A DNA stretch of 17,211 nt from JBOFDP01 sp051647125 (GTDB taxonomy: Bacteria > Bacteroidota > Bacteroidia > Chitinophagales > Chitinophagaceae): positions 1-17,211 of the forward strand of contig JBOFDP010000072.1 in assembly GCA_051647125.1 (NCBI GenBank), in the 5' to 3' direction. Of this stretch, positions 15,656-17,211 are shown one piece after another. The notes beneath the pieces are model-generated. The model was not told where the DNA came from and did no database searches. It worked only from the letters and a program-made list of their open reading frames with translations. Every line of letters starts with the position of its first letter. Position 1 is the stretch's first letter. The position numbers and the translations under genes are program-made.

Positions 15656-15685
15656 TCTAAATAATTACAAAACATACAATTTATT

Positions 15686-17211
15686 ATGAAACAGTTAACT
15701 ATCTTATTCTTTTTACTTATTAATATTCCTATTTTTTCTCAAAATAAGAATATGCCTTTCAGTTTAATAGGTTCATCAGGAAGGGAGAATCTAGGATTAA
15801 AATCAAGCCAGGAAGAAAATACTCTTCCAGTTAAAAAAAAGGACATTCTTGTAGGTGCTATAGTAGATAGAGATAGCTTGGCATTAATTGATTTTTATTC
15901 CAATATGAATGGTGTAAAATGGCATAAAACATGGAATTTAAATCAACCAATTAGTTCTTGGAAAGGTGTTGTGCTAGGTATTGTTGAAAATCAAATTAGG
16001 GTTGTTAAATTAGATCTTCGTAATAATAATTTAGAGGGCATAATACCCGAAAGCCTTGGAGACTTAAGCGCCTTAGGAGAAATTTATTTTAATAAAAATA
16101 AACTATCAGGAGAAATACCCGACCTTTTTCATAGGTTACCAATACTTAAAGTTTTAAACTTATCATTTAATAAATTAGAAGGAAATTTCCCTAAAAATTT
16201 TGCTAAAATAAAATCGTTAGAGGTTCTGAATCTTTCTTTTAATAATTTTTCAGGTAATATAAAAGTATTAAGTTCATTTGTTCAGTTAAAGCAATTAGAT
16301 TTACATGTAAATAAGTATTCTGATAAAATACCGGATGCTTTGGGATCATTGAAATCATTAGAAATTTTAAATTTATCATTTAACCAATTTAATAATGAAC
16401 TTCCTAAATCTATAGGGAAGCTTAAATCGCTTACTTATCTAGATATTTCAAAAAATAAAATTACAGGTAGTTTGCCAAGTGAATTAGGAAATCTATCTGA
16501 GTTAAAAGTATTTAATGCATATTATAATAATTTAACAGGAGCAATTCCTACTGAAATTACTAAGTTAAAGCAATTGGAGCAATTGAATTTGTATCATAAT
16601 CAATTATCTGATGTGATACCTATCTCTCTTGGAGGAATGTTAGCTTTAAAAGTATTTAATATTTCAGATAATCAAATTAAAGGTGTTATTTCTGACCAAA
16701 TTGGTCAATGCTTGGAGTTAGAAGTATTAGCACTATCAAATAATCAACTTACAGGAATGATTCCTGAGTCCATTGGGTCATTAAAAAATTTAAAAGAATT
16801 TCGTTTTTACAATAACTATCTTGAAGGCAATATTCCCAATTCTATAGTCTCTCTTACAAATCTTACTTGGTTAAATGGATCTAATAATTTTTTAATAGGT
16901 GCTATTCCTGATGAAATTGGACAATTAACTCAGTTGATACAGTTGGATTTGTCTAATAATAGGCTTATTGGTGTAATACCTACTACTATAGGAGATTTAA
17001 ATAACTTATTATCACTAAATATTGCGAATAATCAATTGTCTGGAAATATTCCTAGTTCTATAGGAGATCTTTTTAAGGTGGTTACCGTTAACTTAAGTTA
17101 TAATTCTATCAATGGAGCTATTCCTGATGAAATTGGATCTTTATTGGATTTAAAAGTATTAAAATTAGATCATAATAAATTATCTAGTAGTATTCCCTCT
17201 TCTATAGGATT
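15686..17211 (+). CDS. Secreted plant-type leucine-rich-repeat protein, 3'-truncated
   Basis: Open from the ATG at 15686 through the window end with no stop: 508 complete codons. Residues 1-18 (MKQLTILFFLLINIPIFS) are a Sec signal peptide. A spacer (19-56) precedes an N-terminal cap (about 57-103) with the D-x-LALIDFY...NGVKWHKTWN...SSWKGV pattern common to Bacteroidota and plant LRR caps. From residue 105 there are 17 tandem LRR units (the last incomplete) of 24 residues, one of 23, with consensus LxxLxLxxNxLxGxIPxxIGxL. The NxLxGxIP core is the plant-specific LRR class. The C-terminus, which would show a secretion tag or anchor, is outside the window. Probable extracellular or surface binding protein; the ligand is unknown. 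It follows the coiled-coil gene by 30 bases and no separate promoter is seen. Confidence 0.9.
   Translation, partial: MKQLTILFFLLINIPIFSQNKNMPFSLIGSSGRENLGLKSSQEENTLPVKKKDILVGAIVDRDSLALIDFYSNMNGVKWHKTWNLNQPISSWKGVVLGIVENQIRVVKLDLRNNNLEGIIPESLGDLSALGEIYFNKNKLSGEIPDLFHRLPILKVLNLSFNKLEGNFPKNFAKIKSLEVLNLSFNNFSGNIKVLSSFVQLKQLDLHVNKYSDKIPDALGSLKSLEILNLSFNQFNNELPKSIGKLKSLTYLDISKNKITGSLPSELGNLSELKVFNAYYNNLTGAIPTEITKLKQLEQLNLYHNQLSDVIPISLGGMLALKVFNISDNQIKGVISDQIGQCLELEVLALSNNQLTGMIPESIGSLKNLKEFRFYNNYLEGNIPNSIVSLTNLTWLNGSNNFLIGAIPDEIGQLTQLIQLDLSNNRLIGVIPTTIGDLNNLLSLNIANNQLSGNIPSSIGDLFKVVTVNLSYNSINGAIPDEIGSLLDLKVLKLDHNKLSSSIPSSIG
15998..17211 (+). repeat. Degenerate 72-base tandem repeat encoding the LRR units
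   Basis: About 17 units of 72 bases (24 codons), one of 69, encode the LRR solenoid of the flanking gene. Units are diverged at the DNA level, but some share exact tracts. For example, a 21-base stretch coding for AIPDEIG is identical at 16901-16921 and 17117-17137, exactly three units apart (216 bases). Such tracts could allow repeat-number change by recombination (inference). Confidence 0.8.

Noticed and set aside
15686..17211. Frameshift or pseudogene status of the LRR gene
   Set aside because: I translated it codon by codon; it is open to the window edge with repeat phase kept throughout. It only lacks a stop because the window ends.

Overview
The window is about two-thirds A+T and comes from the Bacteroidota, most likely Bacteroidales. 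Several lines of evidence support this. Start codons lack Shine-Dalgarno sequences, and TAnnTTTG (-7) promoter elements sit in front of many of the transcription units. The primary sigma factor has the short form without region 1.1, and the phosphoglucosamine mutase is of the Bacteroides type. UAA, UAG and UGA all act as stops, so the code is standard. The low GC and the long plant-type leucine-rich-repeat (LRR) protein suggest a host-associated or gut-associated lifestyle, but the genus cannot be set from the sequence.

Layout. (1) 1-1245 is the 3' part of a phosphoglucosamine mutase gene (glmM); its start lies outside the window. (2) 1246-1553 is a gene-free leader with a clear -7 promoter element. 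It feeds a five-gene forward operon at 1554-7993: glutamate decarboxylase (gadB), glutamate/GABA antiporter (gadC), glutaminase (glsA), an MFS transporter and an outer-membrane beta-barrel porin. (3) 8030-10997, reverse strand, holds a C-terminal processing protease (prc) followed by a small membrane-anchored protein whose N-terminal part resembles the CCDC81-type HU domains of Bacteroidota. (4) 11124-11952 is a tRNA-Ser(GGA) gene followed 25 bases later by an ftsE-type ABC ATPase gene. (5) rpoD (reverse) and gmk (forward) are transcribed divergently from a 209-base region with a promoter candidate for each; gmk overlaps tatC by 8 bases. (6) 14555-17211 encodes a membrane-anchored coiled-coil protein and, 30 bases later, a secreted plant-type LRR protein that runs off the end of the window.

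How the genes work together. The gad operon makes a complete pathway. Glutaminase turns glutamine into glutamate plus ammonia. GadB decarboxylates glutamate to GABA, consuming a cytoplasmic proton. GadC swaps internal GABA for external glutamate. The MFS protein and the porin could supply or export substrates across the inner and outer membranes; this last step is inference from position only. The rest is mainly envelope and housekeeping: a periplasmic protease, cell-division ATPase, Tat translocase, guanylate kinase, the primary sigma factor and two surface or envelope proteins of unknown role.

No mobile element, CRISPR array, rRNA or prophage is visible. The parts that look least ordinary are the porin and MFS gene attached to the GAD system, the short GadC tail, the HU-like membrane protein, the overlapping inverted repeats before glsA, and the coiled-coil/LRR gene pair.
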